Origin: CAZTKP01 sp964614215
Lineage (GTDB): Bacteria > UBP6 > UBA1177
DNA length: 7,294 nucleotides
Reading direction: 5' to 3'
Assembly (NCBI GenBank): GCA_964614215.1
Contig: CAZTKP010000134.1
Location: forward strand, 1-7,294
A program made the translations under genes and the position numbers. Positions 1-6,111 of the stretch are shown here, in pieces; within the stretch, counting starts at the first letter, position 1; each line of letters begins with the position of its first letter. The notes under the pieces are model-generated. The model was not told where the DNA came from. It did no database searches and saw nothing but the letters and a program-made list of their open reading frames with translations.

Positions 1-16
1 AAGTTCTGTCCTTTTT

Positions 17-1891
17 TCATGCTTTTTCTTTTTTCACTTTATAAAAAGCGTAATAAACAAGTGACGCTGCAAGGAGCAGGAAGACAATAAGTCCTCCCAG
101 ATGACCAAGAACATGGTCGCCGATGGCAAATGATATTCCGCCTGTAACAAAGATGGCAATTATAATTCCTATCAGTCCTTCTCCTGCAATAAGTCCCGAA
201 GCATAAAGAATTCCTGACTCTGCTTTTTTTGTAAGCAGATCTTTGTCTTTCTCCTTCTTTTCAAGTAGTCCGCGGATAATTCCGCCGAGCATGATGGGAG
301 TTGAAAGGTGGATCGGAAGGTAAAGCCCGACTGCAAAAGGAAGTGCCGCAATTCCGAGAAGTTCGATAACCAGAGCACTGGCAGCTCCGACAATTACAAG
401 TCCCCAGGGAAGATTTGAGTTCATAACTCCTTCGATAACAAGCTTCATAAGAGTTGCCTGAGGTGCTGCAAGTTCCTTTGAGCCGAATCCGTAAGCATCA
501 TTAAGAAGAACAAGTACAAAACCGATGGTCAAAGCGGCCGCAAAAACTCCCAGAAGTTCTCCAAGCTGCTGTTTCCATGGCGTAGCACCGAGGATGTAGC
601 CTGTTTTAAGATCCTGAGATGTATCACCTGCAATTGCCGCTGCGATACAGACGATTCCACCGACTGTGATGGCGGCGATCATTCCTTCAAGTCCTGTTGA
701 TCCAGTTGCTTTAAGAACTATCGTAGTGAAAAGAAGTGTAGCGATCGTCATCCCAGATATCGGGTTGGATGAAGAACCGACGACTCCGACGATCCTTGAA
801 GAAACTGTTACAAAAAAGAAGGCAAAAATAGTTATAAGTATTGCTCCGACAATTCCTGTCGGGATCCATGGAAGGAAGGCAATGAGGACGATGATAACCA
901 CAATGAGGATGAGAACTATGTTCATCGGAAGATCTTTATCTGTCCTAAGTTCAGCACTTCGATCGGCCTTGAGACCTTTAAGTGCGGAAACAAATGAACT
1001 GAAAATTATCGGAAGTGACTTCACAAGAGAAATAATTCCCGCAAATGCAACAGCTCCGGCACCGATGTATCTGATGTAGCGGTTCCATATCTCCCAGAAG
1101 TTCATTTCGTGAATAAGTTTTGATGCGGGAGGGATCATCGATGAAGCTGTATCTCCCATTATTGAAATAAGCGGTATAAAGCCGAGCCATCCAAGTATTG
1201 CTCCTGCAAGCATCATTGCCGCAATTCTCGGTCCGATTATAAATCCCACACCTAAAAGAGCAGGAAGGATGTCAGCACCGACCGCAGCATTCTTGAATTT
1301 CGGGATCTCCCATTCAATTTCTGTCGGAAAAAGTTTTAATCCGTCAGCGATAAATTTGTAAAGTGCACCGACTCCCAGACCGATAAAAACTGTGGCAGCC
1401 TTTGAACCGCCTTCTTCACCGGCAATCAGGATATCCGCACAGGCTGTTCCTTCCGGATAAGGAAGCTTTCCATGTTCCTGAACAATGAGGAACTTTCTAA
1501 GCGGCACCATCATAACGATACCTAAAAATCCACCCAGAAGAGCCATCAGAAAAACTGTCATGTAGGTCGGAGCGGCATCCCACAGGAACAATGCCGGAAC
1601 AGTGAAGATGACACCCGCTGCAAGCGATTCACCAGCAGAGCCGATCGTCTGGACCATGTTATTTTCAAGGATTGACTTACGACGCATAATTCCGCGGAGA
1701 ATTCCCATTGAAATAACAGCAGCGGGAATACTTGCCGAGATCGTAAGACCGACCTTCAGACCCAGATACGCATTTGCACCGCCGAAAACAACGGCAATAA
1801 GCATACCCAGAATGATCGAAACAGGTGAAAATTCCTTTAAAACCTTGTCAGCAGGAACAAAAGGTTTGAAATTGTTGGACTTGTTTTCCAT
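17..1891 (-). CDS. OPT family oligopeptide transporter
   Basis: This encodes a polytopic inner-membrane transporter of the OPT superfamily (Pfam OPT, PF03169; bacterial branch), 624 residues, which is close to the usual bacterial length. Family members import oligopeptides, or in some branches metal chelates, by secondary transport; the substrate cannot be read from this sequence. Bacterial OPT hallmarks are visible: GGANAYLGLKVG (37-48), QTIGSAGES (81-89), EHGKLPYPEGTACA (139-152), GSSSNPISGMT (372-382), AGDTSQDLKTGY (421-432) followed by ATPWKQQ, YLPIHLSTPIMLGGIIR (524-540) and ESGILYASGLIAGEG (558-572). Many hydrophobic helices run from about residue 22 to 616, and the tail is short and Lys-rich. 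The start is set at 1891 because GAGGA lies 4 bases upstream (1896-1900). An in-frame ATG at 1936 would add 15 polar residues (MHSKGKTV...) but has no ribosome-binding site. The frame is intact. The small lipoprotein gene lies upstream in the same direction, 105 bases away, with no clear terminator between them. Confidence 0.93.
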   Translation of the reverse strand: MENKSNNFKPFVPADKVLKEFSPVSIILGMLIAVVFGGANAYLGLKVGLTISASIPAAVISMGILRGIMRRKSILENNMVQTIGSAGESLAAGVIFTVPALFLWDAAPTYMTVFLMALLGGFLGIVMMVPLRKFLIVQEHGKLPYPEGTACADILIAGEEGGSKAATVFIGLGVGALYKFIADGLKLFPTEIEWEIPKFKNAAVGADILPALLGVGFIIGPRIAAMMLAGAILGWLGFIPLISIMGDTASSMIPPASKLIHEMNFWEIWNRYIRYIGAGAVAFAGIISLVKSLPIIFSSFVSALKGLKADRSAELRTDKDLPMNIVLILIVVIIVLIAFLPWIPTGIVGAILITIFAFFFVTVSSRIVGVVGSSSNPISGMTIATLLFTTIVLKATGSTGLEGMIAAITVGGIVCIAAAIAGDTSQDLKTGYILGATPWKQQLGELLGVFAAALTIGFVLVLLNDAYGFGSKELAAPQATLMKLVIEGVMNSNLPWGLVIVGAASALVIELLGIAALPFAVGLYLPIHLSTPIMLGGIIRGLLEKKEKDKDLLTKKAESGILYASGLIAGEGLIGIIIAIFVTGGISFAIGDHVLGHLGGLIVFLLLAASLVYYAFYKVKKEKA

Positions 1892-1893
1892 AA

Positions 1894-1900
1894 CTTCCTC
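1894..1900 (-). promoter_or_regulatory. Ribosome binding site that decides the OPT transporter start
   Basis: On the minus strand this reads GAGGAAG, ending two bases before the ATG at 1891. It supports MENKSNN as the true N-terminus. The region before the alternative ATG at 1936 holds no purine-rich Shine-Dalgarno-like stretch at the right distance. Confidence 0.7.
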
Positions 1901-1996
1901 ATTTTCATTAATAACAGTTTTCCCCTTAGAGTGCATAAACCGAGAACTTTAGTCAAGAATTGTTTGGGATTAAGATTTTAGAAACGATTCAGAAAA

Positions 1997-2296
1997 TTAT
2001 TCGGCGAGTTCTTCCTGAAGTTCTTCAACAACATTGAGAAGAGTTTCGTCTGTGCAGGCTGAACCGAAACAGTATTCACTGAGTTCAGTAGCAGCTGCGT
2101 CACAGTCTGTTCCGTCACAATTGAACTTTTTACTTCCGGTTTTGTAGTAACAGTCATCAGAAGTACAGCATGCTTCCCAGGAATCACCGGTACTGGTACA
2201 GATACCACCGGTGGAACAGCTGTATTCCTCTCCGCCACATGATGAAATAACAACTGCAGAAAGCACAAAAAGTAAACTGATAAAAATCTTTTTCAT
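1997..2296 (-). CDS. Small Cys-rich lipoprotein, function unknown
   Basis: This is a 99-residue exported lipoprotein that I do not recognise. It has Lys residues at 2-3, a hydrophobic stretch (4-17) and a lipobox-like ISSC with the lipidated Cys at 20. The +2 residue is Gly, not Asp, which under the enterobacterial Lol rule would send it to the outer membrane. The mature part has nine more cysteines at 27, 33, 43, 44, 49, 60, 65, 76 and 81. From 33 onward they fall in a C-x4-C-x10 pattern with an exact 16-residue period, suggesting a disulfide-stabilised repeat module. The C-terminus is acidic and probably helical (LLNVVEELQEELAE). The start is well supported: AGGAG lies 6 bases before the ATG (2303-2307). 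The gene sits between an OPT transporter downstream and an assembly gap upstream, so its full context is unknown. It could be a substrate-binding, structural or secreted stress protein; nothing in the sequence decides. Confidence 0.8.
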   Translation of the reverse strand: MKKIFISLLFVLSAVVISSCGGEEYSCSTGGICTSTGDSWEACCTSDDCYYKTGSKKFNCDGTDCDAAATELSEYCFGSACTDETLLNVVEELQEELAE

Positions 2297-2314
2297 AGTA
2301 GTCTCCTAAAATTC

Positions 2315-2320
2315 ATAATA
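2315..2320 (-). promoter_or_regulatory. Possible -10 element of the small lipoprotein gene
   Basis: The minus strand reads TATTAT, five of six matches to the sigma70 -10 consensus, 18 bases before the ATG at 2296 and just before the ribosome binding site. No good -35 is visible 16-18 bases further upstream, and the sequence beyond 2347 is missing. This is a weak call that rests on one hexamer. Confidence 0.2.
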
Positions 2321-2347
2321 AAGCGTATCTTAATAGCAGTTTTCTAA

Positions 2348-2447
2348 NNNNNNNNNNNNNNNNNNNNNNNNNNNNNNNNNNNNNNNNNNNNNNNNNNNNN
2401 NNNNNNNNNNNNNNNNNNNNNNNNNNNNNNNNNNNNNNNNNNNNNNN
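2348..2447. other. Assembly gap of exactly 100 N
   Basis: There are exactly 100 undetermined bases, a conventional placeholder for a scaffold gap of unknown size. The gap removes the 5' part and promoter of the first half-permease gene and whatever lies upstream of the small lipoprotein gene. The true distance, and even the adjacency of the two sides, rests on scaffolding rather than on read sequence. Confidence 0.95.
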
Positions 2448-2750
2448 GTTGAGCATCTCAACGGAACATCAAAGTGGATATCTTTCATTTCTGCAATGGT
2501 TCTGGGATCGATCGCAGTCATGCCCGGCTTTGTAGCATTTCCGCTTGGAGGAATTCTTCTTGGCAAAGGTGTTTCGCACATGGTGATCTCAGCTTTCACC
2601 ACAACTTTAATGATGGTAGGACTTGTCACTTTTCCAGTTGAAAAGATCTATCTGGGAACAAAAGTCACGATCTTAAGAAATATCATATCTCTGTTTATTG
2701 CTGTGATCACCGCACTTGTAACGGCACTTTTCTATGGAGAACTGATATGA
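2448..2750 (+). CDS. Half-size ArsP_1/DUF318-type permease, N-terminal part lost in gap
   Basis: This is a partial CDS: the frame is open from the first base after the gap and gives 100 residues beginning VEHLNGTSKW. It resembles half of an ArsP_1 (PF03773, DUF318) permease. The full-length family is built from two related halves and includes exporters of organoarsenicals; the substrate here is unknown. Visible signs are a helix around PGFVAFPLGGILLGKG (26-41), a hydrophobic helix SHMVISAFTTTLMMVGLVTFP (43-63), a basic/polar loop (KIYLGTKV), then a C-terminal helix (79-95). The FP within PGFVAFP followed by a short helix and KG also occurs in the next gene. An internal ATG at 2496 exists, but starting there would discard the family-like residues before it, so I treat the gene as truncated by the gap. 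It ends in an ATGA overlap with the next gene, which implies coupled translation. If it matches its partner in size, roughly 60-70 residues are missing. Confidence 0.75.
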   Translation, partial: VEHLNGTSKWISFISAMVLGSIAVMPGFVAFPLGGILLGKGVSHMVISAFTTTLMMVGLVTFPVEKIYLGTKVTILRNIISLFIAVITALVTALFYGELI

Positions 2751-3265
2751 AAGCAATGACCGGAATTTCAGTCCTCTACACACTTTTTATTCTCGCTTCC
2801 CTTATTTTCGGCATAGAGAGCGGAGTACAGATCGGCGCCAACTTCCTTAGTTATTCCAAAGAATTAGTGCTGATTCTTCCATGCGCCTTTATTCTTATCG
2901 GACTTTTTGAGGTCTGGGTAAAGCGCGAGACAATTGAAAGGCATATGGGAACAGACTCAGGAATAAAAGGATACATCTGGGCGATACTTCTTTCCGGAAC
3001 AACTATCGGTGGAATTATCGTTTCTTTCCCAGTTGCCTACTCTCTTCAGAAAAAAGGAGCAAAACTGAGCGTTCTTTTTACCTATATTTCTGCTTCAGCA
3101 ATAGGAAGAATTCCGATGACCATTTTCGAGGCATCTTTTATCGGACTCAAATTTTCCATTATCAGATTACTTACTTCCCTTCCCCTCGTAATAATTACTT
3201 CGATTTTTCTTGAGAAAATCCTCGCCCGTAGTAACTTTCAGATAGCCGAAGGTAAAAAGGGTTAA
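2747..3265 (+). CDS. Second half-size ArsP_1/DUF318-type permease
   Basis: This is a 172-residue integral membrane protein that looks like the second half of a split ArsP_1-type permease. Hydrophobic helices fall at about 8-24, 39-56, 76-99, 107-121 and 141-156. The loop ERHMGTDSGIKGY (64-76) leads into GGIIVSFPVAYSLQKKGA (88-105), which parallels the FPLGGILLGKG segment of the preceding protein. The stretch FIGLKFSIIRLLTSLPLVII (131-150) is also typical of these permeases, where a short Lys/Arg loop precedes the last helix. There is a single cysteine (46, in LILPCAFILIG). The start overlaps the previous stop as ATGA, and GGAGA lies 6 bases upstream (2736-2740), so translation is well supported and coupled. 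The two halves very likely form one heteromeric transporter. Organoarsenical export is known for some full-length relatives but is not shown here. Confidence 0.75.
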   Translation: MKAMTGISVLYTLFILASLIFGIESGVQIGANFLSYSKELVLILPCAFILIGLFEVWVKRETIERHMGTDSGIKGYIWAILLSGTTIGGIIVSFPVAYSLQKKGAKLSVLFTYISASAIGRIPMTIFEASFIGLKFSIIRLLTSLPLVIITSIFLEKILARSNFQIAEGKKG

Positions 3266-3266
3266 C

Positions 3267-4418
3267 ATGAATTCAGTTTTTGCAGTCATTTTTCTAATTG
3301 GATCAGTTCAAAGTACAATACTTGCGATCGGTCTTGGAACAAGAAAGAACAACTCGACGGCGAATAGGTATCTAACTGTAATTATTGCATTATTCGCATT
3401 CAACCTGTTCAAACTCTTTATTGATGAATCAGGACTGAACAGGAGCTTTTCCGCACTTATCTATACTGATGCATCTATCGCTCTTCTATACGGACCTCTC
3501 TTTTATTTTTATGTGAGAGCATTGACATCAGGCAGAAAATTCACAAGACAGGATCTACTCCATTTTATTCCTTTTGTAGTTCATCTGCTTATCATTCTTC
3601 CAATCTATTTTCTTGACTCTGAAGCAAAGATAAGGGCCTGGGATTCCTACATCTCAGGAGGATTTACTCATAAATATCAACCACTTCTAACCTACGGACT
3701 TAAGATAATTCAGTACAGTGCTTACCTTGTTCTGTGCATAAAAATGATCTCAAAATACAGGAACGATATTGAGGATCATCTTTCCACAACTTATAAGACT
3801 GACCTCACTTGGTTGAGGAACCTTTTTGTAATAAATCTCGGCTTTCTAGGCTTTCTTTTTATCTCTCTTCTTTTACATTCTGCCAATTTTTTCACGATGG
3901 GACACAGCTTTTCAAGAACTACCTATCTCTGGGATCTGGTAATTATCTCAACGCTTTCAATTCTTGCTTTCAGGCAAAGTCCCGTCTTTAAAGTTCCTGA
4001 AGAAATTACCGGAGAAACTCCTGAAGAAACTAAAGAAGAAGAAAAAGAAAAATACGGAACTTCAAGACTCGAACAGGACACACTTGATTCAATCGCAAAG
4101 GAACTTCTCGAGTTCGTTGAAAAGGAAAAGCCCTATCTTGATCCTGAACTCAGTGTCTCATCTCTCGGTGAAATGATCTCCGTACAGAGACACGTGCTTT
4201 CTCAGGTCATCAACTCGACACAGAACAAAAATTTCTACAATTTTATCAATGCATACAGAGTCGAAGAAGTAAAAAAACTGCTTAAAAATCCGGTAAACAG
4301 CGATAAAAATATACTGGAAATCGCATTTCTGGCTGGCTTCAGGAGCAAATCTCACTTCAACCTGATATTCAAGAATATTACAGGCTTAACTCCGAAAGAA
4401 TTCCGCAGGAACAACTAA
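3267..4418 (+). CDS. Membrane-anchored AraC-family transcriptional regulator
   Basis: This 383-residue protein joins an N-terminal membrane region to a C-terminal AraC-type DNA-binding domain (HTH_18). About seven hydrophobic helices are visible (roughly 3-23, 35-52, 67-86, 97-116, 139-160, 185-206 and 220-236). A charged linker rich in Glu/Lys follows (246-262). Two helix-turn-helix units come next: LSVSSLGEMISVQRHVLSQV (295-314), then ILEIAFLAGFRSKSHFNLIF (349-368), ending with the family signature ITGLTPKEFRR (371-381). Regulators of this architecture occur in Bacteroidota and other Gram-negatives and probably sense a signal at the membrane. The gene starts one base after the second permease stop, with AAGGG 5 bases before its ATG, so it is in the same operon. 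The simplest inference is that it controls the permease operon in response to the transported compound or to membrane state. It could also act on distant genes. Domain assignment is firm; target and signal are unknown. Confidence 0.9.
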   Translation: MNSVFAVIFLIGSVQSTILAIGLGTRKNNSTANRYLTVIIALFAFNLFKLFIDESGLNRSFSALIYTDASIALLYGPLFYFYVRALTSGRKFTRQDLLHFIPFVVHLLIILPIYFLDSEAKIRAWDSYISGGFTHKYQPLLTYGLKIIQYSAYLVLCIKMISKYRNDIEDHLSTTYKTDLTWLRNLFVINLGFLGFLFISLLLHSANFFTMGHSFSRTTYLWDLVIISTLSILAFRQSPVFKVPEEITGETPEETKEEEKEKYGTSRLEQDTLDSIAKELLEFVEKEKPYLDPELSVSSLGEMISVQRHVLSQVINSTQNKNFYNFINAYRVEEVKKLLKNPVNSDKNILEIAFLAGFRSKSHFNLIFKNITGLTPKEFRRNN

Positions 4419-4444
4419 ATTACGCATTTAGACCTTTTTATTTT
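4415..4444 (+). terminator. Possible intrinsic terminator of the permease/regulator operon
   Basis: A perfect 6-bp stem, CTAAAT (4415-4420) with ATTTAG (4426-4431), encloses a 5-base loop and is followed after three bases by the T-rich tract TTTTTATTTT (4435-4444). It begins on the last codons of the AraC-type gene and includes its stop codon. The stem has only one GC pair, so it is weak by standard rules, but the position and T tract fit. Confidence 0.4.
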
Positions 4445-4504
4445 CACCTCAGGACGAATAAGAGATCACAACCAGTAAAATTACTTTTGTCTAAACTTTT
4501 TTTT

Positions 4505-4512
4505 GGAGGTGA
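4505..4512 (+). promoter_or_regulatory. Strong ribosome binding site deciding the DUF1566 lipoprotein start
   Basis: The sequence GGAGGTGA is a full-length Shine-Dalgarno match, with its GGAGG core 5 bases before the ATG at 4515. An in-frame TTG at 4503 overlaps this site and cannot be the start, since it would make the ribosome-binding sequence coding and put four extra residues before the Met-Arg signal peptide. Confidence 0.8.
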
Positions 4513-4514
4513 CC

Positions 4515-6035
4515 ATGAGATCTTTTTACTGTTTTCTAACTGTTGTTTTTCTCTTTTCAGGATGTGCAATTGATGATGCAGATCTTCCTGATGATGAATC
4601 CGGCTTAACGGACACGACAAATGAAACTACTGACGACTCGAATGAGCAAAGTGAACTATGCGGAAATTCGCAACTTGACTCAGATGAGGTCTGTGACGGA
4701 GGTGCACTGGACTGCTCCGATGTTGATTCAAAATATACCGGCGGGATCGCAACCTGCAGAACGGACTGCTCCGGCTGGATAGTTACTGACTGCAGAATTG
4801 AGACAGGAGACACTGGCAATACAGGAGATACGGGTGACACTGGAAACACAGGAAACACCGGAAATACAGGCGACACAGGAACATCCGGTTTTGATAAAAA
4901 TGCTCCGGGGATCTGGGTCGATCCGGATACTTATCTTATCTGGGAAAATCCGATGGGAAATCAGGGAGCAGGAGGACTGGGTCCAAAACAGGCAGACGCT
5001 GTAATCTACTGCGAAAATCTTTTTCTCGCAGGAGCGGACGACTGGAGACTGCCTACAATTGATGAACTGAGAACCCTTGTGCGAGGAGTAAGCACCGTTG
5101 CAACAGGGGGAAAATGTCCGACAACTGACACATGCACAGACCAGGACACTTGCAATAAAGATAAAGACAACACTCAGGGTTTCGGCAATTCATGTCTAGG
5201 CTGTTACGGCCTCGATGAAGAAAAATACGATCCCGATGATGCCTATCTTACCGAAGATGACTGCTTAAAGAGTGAAAGAGAACTTGCAAACGAGAACTGT
5301 TACAGAGTTCCCATCCTTCGCGGACCCTGCAACGGAACGTGGTCTTCAACGCCCAACACGGGAACTGCCGGCAGCCTTGCAAAAGCTTTCTGGTATCTCA
5401 ACTTTAAAGGCGGACTCATCAACAGTGACAGCGATACTTTAAGCGGAGCGAACTGGGTAAGATGTGTAAGAAGCGGCACTGCTGAAGATATTCCTGAAAC
5501 AGACTACACACCACCGAACGATCTCGGTGAATGTATCTTTGATGAAGAATGTGAGCAAGGCGAGTGGTGTGAAGAAAACACCTGCGTAATAATTCCTGAA
5601 AACACCTGGACAGACACTGAAACAGGGCTTACCTGGCAGGCTGGAGTTGTAGAGAACAGAACATGGCAGGATGCAGTTGACCACTGTGATGCACTTGATT
5701 ACGAAGGATTTGATGACTGGAGACTCCCGAATCTTGATGAACTTAAATCTCTAGTTAAAGGTTGCGCTTTGATAGATTCCTGTGAAGTAACCTCATCCTG
5801 CACCGGCTACACAGCATGCAACGGCGGCTCTGATGCGTGTGACAAAGGATGCGGAAAAGGAAACTACCTTCCTGCGGAACTTGGACAGCAGAACGAAATG
5901 TACTGGACAAGCGACGAAGAAGAACAGACTCCCAAAAACGCATGGCTTGTCGATTTTTATTATGGAACCGTAAGCTATCTTCTCAAAACATGGGACAACA
6001 AGCTCGGCCGATGTGTCAGAGGCGAGATGAACTGA
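4515..6035 (+). CDS. Lipoprotein with Thr-Gly-Asp/Asn linker and two DUF1566 domains
   Basis: This is a 506-residue exported lipoprotein. The signal peptide ends in the lipobox FSGC, with the lipidated Cys at 17 and Ala at +2, which suggests outer-membrane or surface location. An acidic, Thr/Asp-rich tether (19-47) is followed by a Cys-rich module CGNSQLDSDEVCDGG (49-63) running to C93, similar to Cys-rich repeats of myxobacterial secreted proteins. Residues 97-122 form a TG[DN] repeat linker. Two DUF1566 (PF07603, Lcl C-terminal-like) domains follow: about 134-320 (DDWRLPTIDELRTLV 175-189, TWSSTP 275-280, VRCVRSG 315-321) and 364-503 (DDWRLPNLDELKSLV 400-414, YWTSDEE 463-469, GRCVRGE 498-504). 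Between them lies a Cys-rich spacer, C340-C346-C352-C357. Both DUF1566 domains carry Cys-rich insertions (about 201-272 and 417-446). The molecular function of DUF1566 is poorly known; a role in adhesion or surface display is only inferred. It is separated from both neighbours by gaps with no strong promoter seen in front. Confidence 0.88.
   Translation: MRSFYCFLTVVFLFSGCAIDDADLPDDESGLTDTTNETTDDSNEQSELCGNSQLDSDEVCDGGALDCSDVDSKYTGGIATCRTDCSGWIVTDCRIETGDTGNTGDTGDTGNTGNTGNTGDTGTSGFDKNAPGIWVDPDTYLIWENPMGNQGAGGLGPKQADAVIYCENLFLAGADDWRLPTIDELRTLVRGVSTVATGGKCPTTDTCTDQDTCNKDKDNTQGFGNSCLGCYGLDEEKYDPDDAYLTEDDCLKSERELANENCYRVPILRGPCNGTWSSTPNTGTAGSLAKAFWYLNFKGGLINSDSDTLSGANWVRCVRSGTAEDIPETDYTPPNDLGECIFDEECEQGEWCEENTCVIIPENTWTDTETGLTWQAGVVENRTWQDAVDHCDALDYEGFDDWRLPNLDELKSLVKGCALIDSCEVTSSCTGYTACNGGSDACDKGCGKGNYLPAELGQQNEMYWTSDEEEQTPKNAWLVDFYYGTVSYLLKTWDNKLGRCVRGEMN
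4803..4889 (+). repeat. In-gene 9-base repeat encoding Thr-Gly-Asp/Asn
   Basis: About nine tandem 9-base units encode T-G-D or T-G-N, ending TGTSG, within the DUF1566 lipoprotein (residues 97-125). The units are not identical at DNA level: Thr is written ACA, ACT, ACG and ACC, and Gly as GGA, GGC and GGT. The peptide is therefore conserved while the DNA has drifted. It likely forms an extended, hydrophilic spacer between the Cys-rich module and the DUF1566 domains. Confidence 0.85.
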
Positions 6036-6054
6036 TCTGATTTTTTCTCTTCCC

Positions 6055-6082
6055 TTGATTTTTAATCCATGCAAACTATATT
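6055..6082 (+). promoter_or_regulatory. Sigma70-like promoter of the beta-barrel gene
   Basis: TTGATT (6055-6060) and TATATT (6077-6082) are separated by 16 bases, giving four of six and five of six matches to the sigma70 hexamers. Transcription would start near 6089, leaving a short leader that carries the ribosome binding site GGGGAGGAT (6099-6107). This fits an independently transcribed gene rather than readthrough from the lipoprotein. Confidence 0.45.
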
Positions 6083-6111
6083 GAAATAAAGATCAATCGG
6101 GGAGGATCAAT

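Noticed and set aside
666..1079. Plus-strand open frame of 137 codons opposite the OPT transporter
   Set aside because: It lies wholly antisense to a clearly conserved transporter gene and its translation has no domain or signal; it is a shadow frame.
1602..1952. Plus-strand open frame of 116 codons antisense to the OPT gene start
   Set aside because: Arg/Ile/Pro-rich translation typical of antisense frames, with no recognisable family.
1928..1956. Possible promoter TTGACT before the OPT transporter (minus strand)
   Set aside because: The -35-like box (1951-1956) is good, but at 17 bases only CACTCT is found, and the nearer TATGCA is spaced just 13 bases. Not a convincing pair.
1978..2268. 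Alternative minus-strand frame overlapping the small lipoprotein
   Set aside because: The other frame has a signal peptide, lipobox, ribosome binding site and regular cysteines; this one has none.
4419..4504. Intergenic stretch before the DUF1566 lipoprotein searched for a promoter
   Set aside because: AT-rich, but no pair of hexamers at 16-18 base spacing stands out.
4503..4514. TTG start four codons before the chosen start of the DUF1566 lipoprotein
   Set aside because: It overlaps the strong Shine-Dalgarno sequence that serves the ATG at 4515.
4803..4889. Short-period repeats considered as a CRISPR or satellite array
   Set aside because: Nine-base in-frame coding units without spacers inside a lipoprotein gene.
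6016..6046. Hairpin TCAGA/TCTGA followed by six T at the end of the DUF1566 gene
   Set aside because: Five-bp AT-rich stem with a 15-base loop; too weak to call a terminator.
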